Source: an uncultured Myxococcaceae bacterium
GTDB taxonomy: Bacteria > Myxococcota_A > Polyangia > Polyangiales > Ga0077539
DNA length: 41,262 bases
Direction of reading: 5' to 3'
Assembly: GCA_945952225.1 (NCBI GenBank)
Contig: CAMFHP010000072.1
Coordinates: 1-41,262, forward strand
The notes beneath the pieces are model-generated. The model was not told where the DNA came from and searched no databases. It saw nothing but the letters and a program-made list of their open reading frames with translations. The first letter of the stretch is position 1. Each line of letters starts with the position of its first letter. Below, one piece after another: positions 34,052-41,236 of this stretch. A program made the position numbers and the translations under genes.

Positions 34052-35437
34052 ATGAGCGATTCCCCCGACACCCATGGCCCCGTGGTGCCCGCGGGTGAAG
34101 CCACGATGCTGGAGACGCTGGCGCACGCGCACACGCTCGACAGCGGCGGCTTTCTCCGCGGGCCGATCCTCGACCTGCCCGAGACCGTTCCCCTCGCCGA
34201 TCCGTACCTCGACCAGGGCGAGGTCGCGCGCGGCGGCATGGGCTCGGTGCGCCACGCGTGGGACCGCGACCTCGAGCGCCACGTCGCAGTGAAGATCATC
34301 TCGCCGCGCCTCGCCAACGACCCGATGGCCGTGCAGCGCTTCGTGAACGAGGCGCGCATCTCGGCGCAGCTCGATCACCCCAACATCGTGCCCGTGCACC
34401 TGCTCGCGCGCGGTCCCGACGATGCGCCGTGCCTCGCGATGAAGCTCGTTCGGGGGCGCACACTCGCGACCCATCTCCGCGCGCTCCCGCCGCCGCCGTG
34501 GGCCGCGACGGTGCTCGACGAGGTGCTCGGGATCTTTCTCAAGGTCTGCGACGCCGTGGCCTTCGCGCACAGCCGCCGCGTGGTGCACCGCGACCTCAAG
34601 CCCGAGAACATCATGGTGGGCTCCTTCGGGCAGGTCTACGTGATGGACTGGGGCATCGCGAAGACGCTCGCGCCGCGCAGCACCGAGACGCTGCCGCCTC
34701 CGCCTCCGGGGTCGCCCGTCTCCGGCGGACGCGGCCCCATGGGAACGCCCGCGTACATGTCGCCCGAGCAGGCGCTGCGCTTCGAGGCCGACATCAACGA
34801 GCGCACCGACGTGTTCCTGCTCGGCGCGGTGCTCTACGAGATCCTCACGGGGCGCCCGCCCAACGTGGGTCCGAACCTCGTGGCCGTGCTCTACCGCGCG
34901 ATCACGGCGAGCGTGACGCCGCCGCGCGAAGCCGCCCCCGAGCGCAACATTCCTCCGGGCATCGCCCGCATCGCGATGCGCGCCATGGCCCGCGCGCCGG
35001 CCGATCGCTACGCCTCGGTCACCGAGCTCAAGCGCGACGTCGAGCGCTTTCTGCGAGGCGACGAGCGCGCGCCGGAGCGCACCTTCGCCGCGGGCGACCG
35101 GGTCATCGTCGAGGGCGACGTGGGCGTGGCGGCGTACGTGATCGTGTCGGGTCGATGCGTGGCCTACACGCTGCGCAGCGGCGAGCGCGTGGTGCTCCGT
35201 GAGATGGGTCCCGGCGATGTGTTCGGCGAGACCGCGGTGATCACCGCGCGCCCCACGTCGGCGACGGTCGAAGCGCTGGAGACGCTCACGGTGAAGGTGG
35301 TGACCGCCGAGGCCCTCGCCGAGACGCTCGGGCTCCACACCTGGATGGGCGCCTTCGTGCGGACCCTCGCAGAGCGCTTTCGCGAGGCCGACGACCGGCT
35401 GCGCGAGCTCTCGGACGCGAAGGCCCGCGGGCGTTGA
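34052..35437 (+). CDS. Ser/Thr kinase with C-terminal cyclic-nucleotide-binding domain
   Basis: 461 residues. The kinase domain spans about 50-330: the glycine loop is EVARGGMGSVRHA, K81 (VAVKII), E100, HRD 179-181 with LKPEN, and metal-binding DWG at 199-201 in place of DFG, a variant seen in bacterial kinases of this type. An APE-like YMSPEQ follows. Residues 335-455 are a Crp-like cNMP-binding beta roll (FAAGDRVIVEGDVGVAAYVIVSGRCVAY ... REMGPGDVFGETAVITARPTSATVEA), with FGE and the phosphate cassette RPTSATVE. There is no transmembrane helix. The order kinase-then-cNBD is the reverse of eukaryotic PKG. It converges on the acetyltransferase with 6 bp between stops; the upstream gene is PARP. 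Confidence 0.93.
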   Translation: MSDSPDTHGPVVPAGEATMLETLAHAHTLDSGGFLRGPILDLPETVPLADPYLDQGEVARGGMGSVRHAWDRDLERHVAVKIISPRLANDPMAVQRFVNEARISAQLDHPNIVPVHLLARGPDDAPCLAMKLVRGRTLATHLRALPPPPWAATVLDEVLGIFLKVCDAVAFAHSRRVVHRDLKPENIMVGSFGQVYVMDWGIAKTLAPRSTETLPPPPPGSPVSGGRGPMGTPAYMSPEQALRFEADINERTDVFLLGAVLYEILTGRPPNVGPNLVAVLYRAITASVTPPREAAPERNIPPGIARIAMRAMARAPADRYASVTELKRDVERFLRGDERAPERTFAAGDRVIVEGDVGVAAYVIVSGRCVAYTLRSGERVVLREMGPGDVFGETAVITARPTSATVEALETLTVKVVTAEALAETLGLHTWMGAFVRTLAERFREADDRLRELSDAKARGR

Positions 35438-35443
35438 CGTGCG

Positions 35444-36019
35444 CTACGCGATGATCTCGGCGAGGCCGTCGCCGGCGCGCTGGTAGCGCCGCGAGCACGC
35501 GTCGCAGGTGAGCGTCGGCGAGAGCTTGGCGCCGCAGCGGCAGACCCAGCCCATGATCTTCGCAGGCACGCCGCCCACGAGCGCGAAGGCGGGCACGTTC
35601 TTGGTCACCACCGCGCCGGCGGCGATGAAGGCCCCTTCGCCCACGTCGTGTCCGCACACGATCGTCGCGTTGGCGCCGATGGAGGCGCCGCGGCCCACGC
35701 GCGTGTCGCGGTACTCGTCCTTGCGGGGAAAGGCCGCGCGAGGGTTCACCACGTTGGTGAACACGGCGCTCGGGCCGACGAACACGTCGTCGTCGAGGGT
35801 CACGCCGTCGTAGAGGCTGACGTTGTTCTGCACGCGGACGTTGTCGCCCACGCGCACGCGGTTGCCCACGTAGCAGCCCTGCCCGAAGGAGCAGCGTCGG
35901 CCGATCACCGCGCCGGGCATGATGTGGCAGAAGTGCCAGATGCGCGTGCCCTCGCCGAGGGTCGCGCCCGCGTCGATGATGGCGCTGGGGTGGATGAGTG
36001 GGTTCGAGGCGTCGGACAT
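35444..36019 (-). CDS. Hexapeptide-repeat N-acetyltransferase (WlbB/WbpD-like)
   Basis: 191 residues. A left-handed beta-helix of hexapeptide repeats spans about 10-150 ([33 protein letters not shown], then [21 protein letters not shown] and [28 protein letters not shown]). The family member WbpD/WlbB acetylates UDP-2-acetamido-3-amino-glucuronate for di-N-acetylated hexuronate sugars. It ends [18 protein letters not shown], then a Cys-pair ribbon ([16 protein letters not shown]), with four Cys likely binding zinc. ATG 36019 opens [15 protein letters not shown]. It converges on the kinase by 6 bp. Together with the epimerase at 29834 it suggests uronate-sugar synthesis for surface polysaccharide. 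Confidence 0.9.
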   Translation of the reverse strand: MSDASNPLIHPSAIIDAGATLGEGTRIWHFCHIMPGAVIGRRCSFGQGCYVGNRVRVGDNVRVQNNVSLYDGVTLDDDVFVGPSAVFTNVVNPRAAFPRKDEYRDTRVGRGASIGANATIVCGHDVGEGAFIAAGAVVTKNVPAFALVGGVPAKIMGWVCRCGAKLSPTLTCDACSRRYQRAGDGLAEIIA

Positions 36020-36086
36020 GCGAAGTGGGCTTCTCTCCTCGCGGCGCGTCTACCACGAAGTGTCACGCGGCCGTGAGCGGCGTGTG

Positions 36087-36524
36087 TCAGCGCTTGCGGG
36101 CGCGGGCGGCGGAGTCCTGCGGCTCGGTGCCCGAGGGGACCGACGGTGCGGCCTCGCGGGCGCCGTTGCCCTCGCGCGGTGCGGCCACCCAGTCGACCTC
36201 GGCGAGCGTGCGGAGCAGCTGCGCGCGATCGGCCTCGGGGAGCGATGCGCCGTGTTCGAGCATCTCGCGGGCGCGGGCGAGCCAGTGACGGGCGAGCGCG
36301 CGGTGACCGAGGCGCAGGTGGCTCATGCCTTCGAGCCAGGCGAAGCGCGCGCGCTCCGAGGGTTCGAGCTGGCCGAGCGCGGGCTCGAGGTCGTCGAGGT
36401 TGGCCACGGCCGCTTCGTAGCGCGCGGCGTGGTAGTGCACGTCGGCGCGTTCGAGCTGATCGCGGTAGTTCCAGCAGCCCGCGGAGAGGCCGAAGAGCAG
36501 GGCGAGGGGCGCAGACAAACGCAT
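36087..36524 (-). CDS. Small TPR-like lipoprotein
   Basis: 145 residues with a signal peptide ending SAGC (C17), followed by helical TPR-like repeats (DQLERADVHYHAARYEAAVANLDDLEPALGQLEPSERARFAWLEGMSHLRLGHRALARHWLARAREMLEHG). A Pro/Ala/Ser-rich tail closes it. This fits the common small TPR lipoproteins of Myxococcota; no specific role is visible. ATG 36524 (MRLSAPLALLFG) is preferred over an in-frame 36641 that has no signal peptide. Upstream lie two palindromes (36563-36574 and 36581-36592), possible operators. Confidence 0.78.
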   Translation of the reverse strand: MRLSAPLALLFGLSAGCWNYRDQLERADVHYHAARYEAAVANLDDLEPALGQLEPSERARFAWLEGMSHLRLGHRALARHWLARAREMLEHGASLPEADRAQLLRTLAEVDWVAAPREGNGAREAAPSVPSGTEPQDSAARARKR

Positions 36525-36562
36525 CGCGCGCGAGGGTACACCGAGCGCCGCGCGCGTTTCAT

Positions 36563-36574
36563 CCCTCATGAGGG
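36563..36574. promoter_or_regulatory. 12-bp palindrome upstream of the TPR lipoprotein
   Basis: CCCTCATGAGGG reads the same on both strands. It lies 39 bp upstream of ATG 36524 (minus strand), where a regulator could act. A second dyad, CGTGG-TG-CCACG (36581-36592), lies 6 bp further upstream. Confidence 0.35.
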
Positions 36575-36698
36575 GCGCGCCGTGGTGCCACGAGGAATGC
36601 GCCGCGCCTGGGTGATGTTTCGAACGGCAACGGGCACGCACCGTGTCGGTCGATGCGTGCCCGTCATCCGTAGGGTCCGGTGGGAATGTCGGCGTCGG

Positions 36699-36852
36699 AA
36701 GCGAAGCGTTGCAAGCGAAGGGAAGAGGCCGAAAGCGAAGTGTCGTTCAAGCGAGGCGAAGCGAAGCGGTCACGAAGCGAAGGGAGCGAAGCGAAGTCGT
36801 GAAGGAGTGGGCGCGCGCCCGCCAAAGATCACGGCAAGAAGGAGAAGCGAAG
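36699..36852 (+). repeat. Iterated octamer AAGCGAAG
   Basis: Exact AAGCGAAG at 36699, 36713, 36733, 36759, 36775, 36789 and 36845, with a one-base variant AAGCGAGG at 36749. Spacing between successive starts is 14, 20, 16, 10, 16, 14 and 56 bp, irregular and not a multiple of three. The strand is strongly purine-rich. Confidence 0.75.
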
Positions 36853-36954
36853 GAGGTCAAGCAGCTTCACACCACGCGCGCCGCACCGGACGGGTCGAAG
36901 GTCGGGAGGCGGTGCCGCGAGAGCGTCGCAAACCAGTCGAACAAGCGAATCCGC

Positions 36955-36988
36955 GGTGTCTCGCAGAAGAAGAAGGGCGCGAGACACC
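36955..36988. repeat. 10-bp perfect inverted repeat
   Basis: GGTGTCTCGC (36955-36964) and GCGAGACACC (36979-36988), loop AGAAGAAGAAGGGC. No gene starts or stops beside it. It can form an RNA hairpin or a protein-binding dyad. Confidence 0.5.
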
Positions 36989-37022
36989 AAAGGCCATCGC
37001 AACGGCCGTGCCGGGCGACGGC

Positions 37023-37057
37023 GGGCGGGCTTTGACCACAGGACCCGCCCTGTTTTC
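37023..37057 (+). terminator. Terminator-like hairpin with T-tract in the gene-free region
   Basis: GGGCGGG (37023-37029) and CCCGCCC (37044-37050) with a 14-base loop, then TGTTTTC. It is an intrinsic-type terminator for plus-strand transcription, yet no plus-strand gene lies upstream to 35437, which hints at a non-coding transcript. Confidence 0.5.
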
Positions 37058-37268
37058 AAGGCGAAATCGCAGGGGCTTGTGGGGACAAACCCGCGGACGT
37101 ACACCGCGGATCTGACATCCGTGTCGCACCGTTGCCGCGGTACGGCAGCACGGCCGTGTGAGCCCTCGCGGTGCGAGGGCGCGCGCGTGCGGCGGATGTG
37201 ATGGGCGCTGCTGCGAAGGGGCGAGAATGCGGGGGATCGGGGCGTCGGCGCGCGCTCTGACTTCGGTG

Positions 37269-38051
37269 TCAGAACACGAAGTGCGCGGCGAGGCCCGTGT
37301 AGAATCCGATGAGGGCGAAGCCGCCATCGAGGCGCACGTCGACGTTGCGGTGCGGCCTGAAGTGGGCGGCGAGGTGCGGGAGCGAGATCCACGGGATCAC
37401 GGGCGGGATGGAGCCCGAGTTCGTGTCGGTGAGGCGTCCTTCGCGGTAGCCGTTGTAGTGCTGGTTCGCGAAGTCGCAGTAGTCCGAGCGCGGCGAACCC
37501 TGGCCCGTGCAGTCGTTGTAGCCGCCCGCGGAGCCGGGATAGACCTGCGTGCGGTACAGGTCGCCGCCCACGTAGCCGAGGCCCACGCCGGCGCCGTACT
37601 GGAGCTCGAACCAGTCGTTGAATCGGTGGTGCCACAGGAAGAGCGCGTTGGCGTAGAGGCCCCACAGCGAGCTCTGCACGCGCTCGGTGGCGATGTCGCT
37701 CTCGCTCTTGCCGCGGAAGTATCCCGAGTCGGCCTGGAAGCCCGTGTACTGAAGGCTCAGCACCACGTCGAGGCCGCCGCGGCGGAGCGTGTACTCGGGA
37801 CCGATCGCGAGGTTCGTCGCGCCGGACCATCCGGGGTTCACGTTGGCGAAGAGGCCGACCATCCACGAGGGCATGATGAACACCCACGCGCGGAGGCCGA
37901 CGGCGTGCTCGTTGGCGCGTCCGAAGCGGGGCACGTTCTCGCTCGTGTCGACGAGCAGCGAGGGCGCGCGCGTCGAGGTCTGTTGCGCCTGCGCCGCGGG
38001 GGTGAGCGCGAGCATCCCTGCGGCGATGGCCGCGCCAAGCATCGTCTTCAT
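37269..38051 (-). CDS. Outer-membrane beta-barrel protein of unknown function
   Basis: 260 residues: signal peptide (MKTMLGAAIAAGMLALTPAAQAQ) and then alternating amphipathic beta strands rich in aromatic residues (HAVGLRAWVFIMPSWMVGLFANVNPG, LDVVLSLQYTGFQ, FELQYGAGVGLGYVGGDLYR, GFALIGFYTGLAAHFVF). The final FVF ends in an aromatic residue, as in typical outer-membrane barrels. A Cys pair (NDCTG, DYCDF) may form a loop disulfide. No specific family is recognised. ATG 38051 (MKTML) has a GAGGCGG-like site upstream. It is flanked downstream by the long structured non-coding region and upstream (66 bp) by the HEAT-repeat gene on the same strand. Confidence 0.85.
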   Translation of the reverse strand: MKTMLGAAIAAGMLALTPAAQAQQTSTRAPSLLVDTSENVPRFGRANEHAVGLRAWVFIMPSWMVGLFANVNPGWSGATNLAIGPEYTLRRGGLDVVLSLQYTGFQADSGYFRGKSESDIATERVQSSLWGLYANALFLWHHRFNDWFELQYGAGVGLGYVGGDLYRTQVYPGSAGGYNDCTGQGSPRSDYCDFANQHYNGYREGRLTDTNSGSIPPVIPWISLPHLAAHFRPHRNVDVRLDGGFALIGFYTGLAAHFVF

Positions 38052-38116
38052 CGAAGTACCGCCTCGTCGTCCGGGTGGAGGGAGGCCGCGATGCTACGGG
38101 AAGCGATGCGCGAGGA

Positions 38117-38749
38117 TCAACGTCCGCGCGCGGTGCGGACGGGGCGCGCGGTGCGCAGCGAAGGTGCTGCGGGCGGCGCGACGGTGACGGTGACCGCGGG
38201 GGCGACGGGCGCGGCGGGCGTCGCGGCGAGGGCGTCGGTGAGCGTGCGGCGCACGGTGACATCGGTCTCGACACGCAGCCGATCGCGGAGCGCGGCGCGA
38301 GCCTCGGGGTTGCGCGAGGCCGCGAGGGACCACGCCGCGCCGTCGCGCACGTCGACGCGCGGATCGGCGAGGAAGCGCGCCACGGTGGGCACGTCGTCGA
38401 AGCCCTCGACGAGCGCGTCGAAGCTCGCGCGCACGAGGAAGAGGTCGGCGTCGCTCGCGGCCACCGCGCGAAGGTGTGCGCGCGCGGTCGCGTCGGCGGA
38501 GAACGCCCGCAGCGCGTGGAGGGCGCGGGCGCGCACCGCGATGACCTGTTGTTCGTCACGCGACACGGCGATGAGCGCGCTCACGCCGGTGGGTCCCCAG
38601 GCGCGCACGGCGTCGACGGTCGCGACCTGCTCGTAGCCCTGGAGCGCGCGCTCGACCTCGGCGCGGGTGATGGGGTCGGCGCCCGCGATGGAGGCGTACG
38701 AGAGCGCGGCAACCAGCACGCCCGCGAGGGCAGATCGGGGGTTCTTCAC
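38117..38749 (-). CDS. Secreted HEAT-repeat-like protein
   Basis: 210 residues starting at GTG 38749. A signal peptide (VKNPRSALAGVLVAALSYASIAGA) is followed by helical HEAT-type repeats (ALQGYEQVATVDAVRAWGPTGVSALIAVSRDEQQVIAVRARALHALRAF, LVRASFDALVEGFDDVPTVARFLADPRVDVRDGAAWSLAASRNPEARAAL). A Pro/Val/Thr-rich tail ends the protein. HEAT repeats mediate protein-protein contacts; no enzyme motif is present. GTG is chosen as it places the signal peptide correctly. The alpha/beta hydrolase starts only 27 bp away on the other strand, so the promoters must overlap. Confidence 0.75.
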   Translation of the reverse strand: MKNPRSALAGVLVAALSYASIAGADPITRAEVERALQGYEQVATVDAVRAWGPTGVSALIAVSRDEQQVIAVRARALHALRAFSADATARAHLRAVAASDADLFLVRASFDALVEGFDDVPTVARFLADPRVDVRDGAAWSLAASRNPEARAALRDRLRVETDVTVRRTLTDALAATPAAPVAPAVTVTVAPPAAPSLRTARPVRTARGR

Positions 38750-38776
38750 GGCGGGCGGTACCCTACCATCGGGGGT

Positions 38777-39847
38777 GTGCGGCACCAACGGGCCAGCGCG
38801 CGCGTCGAGGCGCGCCACGTCGTGCACCAGACCGTCGACGGGCTCTCGGGCGAGCGCGTGGCCTTCGTGAAAGAGGTCGTGCATGTCGACGGCGCGGTTC
38901 CTCTTGCGATGGTGCGCAAGCGCCGCGAGGGCGTGGCCGAGGCGCGCGGCGCGCTGGTGCTCGTGCACGGCTTTGGGCAGAACCGCTACGCGTGGCACCT
39001 GCCCGGGCGCAGCTTCGTGAACCACCTCGCGGGCGTCGGGTGGGACGTGTTCAACCTCGACCTCCGCGGCCACGGACGCTCTCGCGCGCGGGGCTCGACG
39101 CCGTCGGCCTCGCTCGATGCGTACATCGCCGAAGACCTTCCCATGGCGGTCGATGCGGCATGCGCGCTCTCGGGCTTCACGCGCAGCTTCGTGCTCGGTC
39201 ACTCGCTCGGCGGCGTCGTCGCGTGTGCCGCGGCGCCCGCGATGCTCCCCTCGCTCGCGGGCCTCGTCACACTCGCAGCTCCGTGGGCCCTCGGTCGCGG
39301 AAACCGCGTGCTCCTGGAGCTCGTTCGCGCCGCAAACCGTGCCGCCGACTGGGCCGACGCCCACGGCGCCGCGGTGCCCATGCGCTTCGTGCAGGGCCTC
39401 TTTCAACGCACACGCGCGCTCTGGGATCACCGCCGTGTTCCCCTCCCCCTGCGCGCATGGCACCCGGGGAGCTTCGAGCCCGCGCTCCTCGACGAGTACC
39501 TCGCGCGCTCCTTCGATCGGGCCACGCTCGGCGAGCTCGCGCACCTCGCGACGCATGGGGTCGACGGCGCGTTTCACAGCGACGATGGACGCGTGGACTA
39601 CGCCCGCGCGTGGGCGCAGTGCGACGTTCCGCTGCTGGTCATCGCGGGCACCCGTGACCTGCTCGCGCCCGTCGAGTCGGTGCGTGCCGCCTACGACGTG
39701 AGCGCCTCGCGCGACCGCACGCTGCGGCTCCTTCCCTTCGGCCATGGAGACCTGCTCCTCGGGCGCGAGGCTCCGTCGACGACGTGGCGTGTGGTCGATG
39801 CGTGGCTCGCGGCGCGCGTCGACCGCTGCGGCAAATTCGCGGGCTGA
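38777..39847 (+). CDS. Alpha/beta hydrolase
   Basis: 356 residues, start GTG 38777. Oxyanion region HGFGQNRYAWH at 64-74, nucleophile elbow GHSLGG at 141-146 with S143, acid in AGTRDLLAP and His in FGHGDLLLG complete the catalytic triad. There is no signal peptide, so it is cytoplasmic. The substrate is unknown; an esterase or lipase-like role is suggested. It lies divergently 27 bp from the HEAT gene. The CAP-domain gene follows 25 bp later on the same strand. Confidence 0.88.
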   Translation: MRHQRASARVEARHVVHQTVDGLSGERVAFVKEVVHVDGAVPLAMVRKRREGVAEARGALVLVHGFGQNRYAWHLPGRSFVNHLAGVGWDVFNLDLRGHGRSRARGSTPSASLDAYIAEDLPMAVDAACALSGFTRSFVLGHSLGGVVACAAAPAMLPSLAGLVTLAAPWALGRGNRVLLELVRAANRAADWADAHGAAVPMRFVQGLFQRTRALWDHRRVPLPLRAWHPGSFEPALLDEYLARSFDRATLGELAHLATHGVDGAFHSDDGRVDYARAWAQCDVPLLVIAGTRDLLAPVESVRAAYDVSASRDRTLRLLPFGHGDLLLGREAPSTTWRVVDAWLAARVDRCGKFAG

Positions 39848-39872
39848 GCGCGCGCGGGCATACGGTTCGAGG

Positions 39873-40913
39873 GTGCGTTCCCTCCTGCCTTCGACGGTGC
39901 TCGTTGCGTGGACCCTTCTCGCGTCGACGGCCTTCGCCGACGGGCTCGATGACGCCGCGGCGACCCGCTGCACGCCGGACGCGAGACTGATCCCGGCCGC
40001 GACGCGCGCGCTCGACGATCCGCGTGGATTCACGGCCGACGAGCTCCGTGCCGACACGCAGGCCCGTGGCCTTCGCGCGCCCTCGGTGTACGCGCTCGTG
40101 CTCGACGGAGGCGCTGCCGATGCGGTCTCCGACGCCGTCGTGCGCTGGCTCACCACCCACGCGGTCTCGCCCTCGCTCTCGCGGTGCGCGGTCGCACGAC
40201 GCGGCCGCTCCGTGGCGGTCGCGCTCGCCCCACGTGCGGTGGATGTGCATCCGCGTGGCGCGTCGTCGTGGCACGTGGAGCTCCCTGCGGAGGTGCGCGA
40301 TGCGACGCTGGTTGCAACGTCGGCGCGCGCCACGGCGCTGCGTGTTCCCGTCGATGCGCGGGGTGACGTGGCGGCGACGCTCGACGCGCGTACGCCGTGG
40401 ACGCTTCAGGTGGTGGCCGACGATGGGCACGGTCCCGCGCCGCTCGCGACGTGGACCGAAGGCGCGCGCGACGACGCCGAGGTGGTGCGCGATGATGCGC
40501 TCTGGAGCACGCGGCACGTGCTGGCGGCGGTGAATGCGATGCGCGCGCGGGCGGGCCTCGCGGCGCTGCGGCGCGATCCGATGCTCGACGAGGTGGCGCG
40601 GCGGCACGCGGCGGCCCTCGCGGTACGCGGTGCCGTCGAGCACACGCCGAGCGCCGACGACACGCCGTGGACGCGGCTGCGCGATGCGGGGGTCGAGACG
40701 ACGCGCGTGGCCGAGAACCTGGCCCGCGCTTCGACGCTCACCGAGGCCCATCAACGCCTCGCGCGATCACCGTCGCACCGGGTGAACCTCCTCGATGCGG
40801 AGGTCGACGCGGTGGGGATCGGGATCGCGCGAGCGGGCGGAGCGATCTATCTCGTGGAGATGTTCGCCGCGCGACCGTCGATGGCCGCGCAGCGAGCGGA
40901 AGTCACGCCTTGA
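39873..40913 (+). CDS. Secreted CAP-domain (SCP/PR1-like) protein
   Basis: 346 residues with GTG 39873 start and signal peptide (VRSLLPSTVLVAWTLLASTAFA). The N-terminal half is unrecognised and beta-rich. The CAP domain occupies about 215-340 (LAAVNAMRARAGLAALRRDPMLDEVARRHAAAL, AVEHTP, VAENLARASTLTEAHQRLARSPSHRVNLLDAEVDAVGIGIA), including the HRVNLL motif that bacterial CAP proteins share. It is probably secreted; bacterial CAP proteins are poorly understood. It follows the alpha/beta hydrolase by 25 bp. Its 3' end overlaps rpsT by 11 bp (40903-40913), a convergent pair. Confidence 0.85.
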   Translation: MRSLLPSTVLVAWTLLASTAFADGLDDAAATRCTPDARLIPAATRALDDPRGFTADELRADTQARGLRAPSVYALVLDGGAADAVSDAVVRWLTTHAVSPSLSRCAVARRGRSVAVALAPRAVDVHPRGASSWHVELPAEVRDATLVATSARATALRVPVDARGDVAATLDARTPWTLQVVADDGHGPAPLATWTEGARDDAEVVRDDALWSTRHVLAAVNAMRARAGLAALRRDPMLDEVARRHAAALAVRGAVEHTPSADDTPWTRLRDAGVETTRVAENLARASTLTEAHQRLARSPSHRVNLLDAEVDAVGIGIARAGGAIYLVEMFAARPSMAAQRAEVTP

Positions 40914-41175
40914 CGCCGAGCTTGTGCACGGCCGCGGCGAGGCGCGAGACCTTGCGCGAGGCGGTGGCGCGGTGGATCACACCGGCCGAGGCGGCGCCGT
41001 CGAGGGCCGACACGGCGGGCTTGAGCGCGGCCTGGGCCGCGGCCTGATCGCCGGTGGCGATCGCTTCACGAACACGCTTCATGAGCGTGCGGAACTCGGA
41101 CTTGATGGAACGGTTGCGGGCCGTGCGCTTGATACGCTGACGGTTGCGCTTCTCGGCCGATGCATGGTTCGCCAC
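40903..41175 (-). CDS. rpsT: 30S ribosomal protein S20
   Basis: 90 residues binding 16S rRNA early in 30S assembly. It opens MANHASAEKRNRQRIKRTARNRSIKSEFRTLMKRV and ends HKLGVKA, the standard S20 pattern. The start is GTG 41175 with AGGAGG (41188-41183) seven bases upstream. A promoter is visible at 41207-41236. GTG starts are common for S20 and can aid autoregulation. It converges on the CAP-domain gene with 11 bp overlap. Confidence 0.98.
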   Translation of the reverse strand: MANHASAEKRNRQRIKRTARNRSIKSEFRTLMKRVREAIATGDQAAAQAALKPAVSALDGAASAGVIHRATASRKVSRLAAAVHKLGVKA

Positions 41176-41206
41176 GAAAGATCCTCCTGAGACAGTCGGG
41201 GCGCGG

Positions 41207-41236
41207 ACCCTACGCCCGGCGTTGAAGAACTGTCAA
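41207..41236 (-). promoter_or_regulatory. Promoter of rpsT
   Basis: Minus strand: TTGACA (41236-41231, perfect), 18-bp spacer, TAGGGT (41212-41207), the -10 form frequent in high-GC bacteria. The transcript would start near 41200, giving a short leader with the AGGAGG site (41183-41188). Confidence 0.65.

Larger units (their letters stand above)
36525..37268. other. 744-bp gene-free region with palindromes, an iterated octamer and hairpins
   Basis: No coding sequence on either strand is convincing here. It contains a 12-bp palindrome CCCTCATGAGGG (36563-36574), an 11-bp perfect inverted repeat (36630-36640 with 36654-36664), an AAGCGAAG array (36699-36852), a 10-bp perfect inverted repeat (36955-36964 with 36979-36988), a hairpin followed by TGTTTTC (37023-37057) and an 8-bp hairpin (37162-37180). 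The content suggests one or more structured RNAs or protein-binding sites between the TPR lipoprotein (minus) and the outer-membrane gene (minus). Confidence 0.6.

Noticed and set aside
36686-36802. 38-codon frame rich in Glu, Ala, Lys and Arg over the AAGCGAAG array
   Set aside because: The octamer copies are not spaced in multiples of three, composition simply follows the purine-rich repeat, and the ribosome-binding site is poor.
36643-37035. 130-residue frame in the gene-free region
   Set aside because: Arg/Lys/Ser-rich with no recognisable domain, runs through hairpins and ends just before the T-tract terminator; the inverted repeats argue for a non-coding role.
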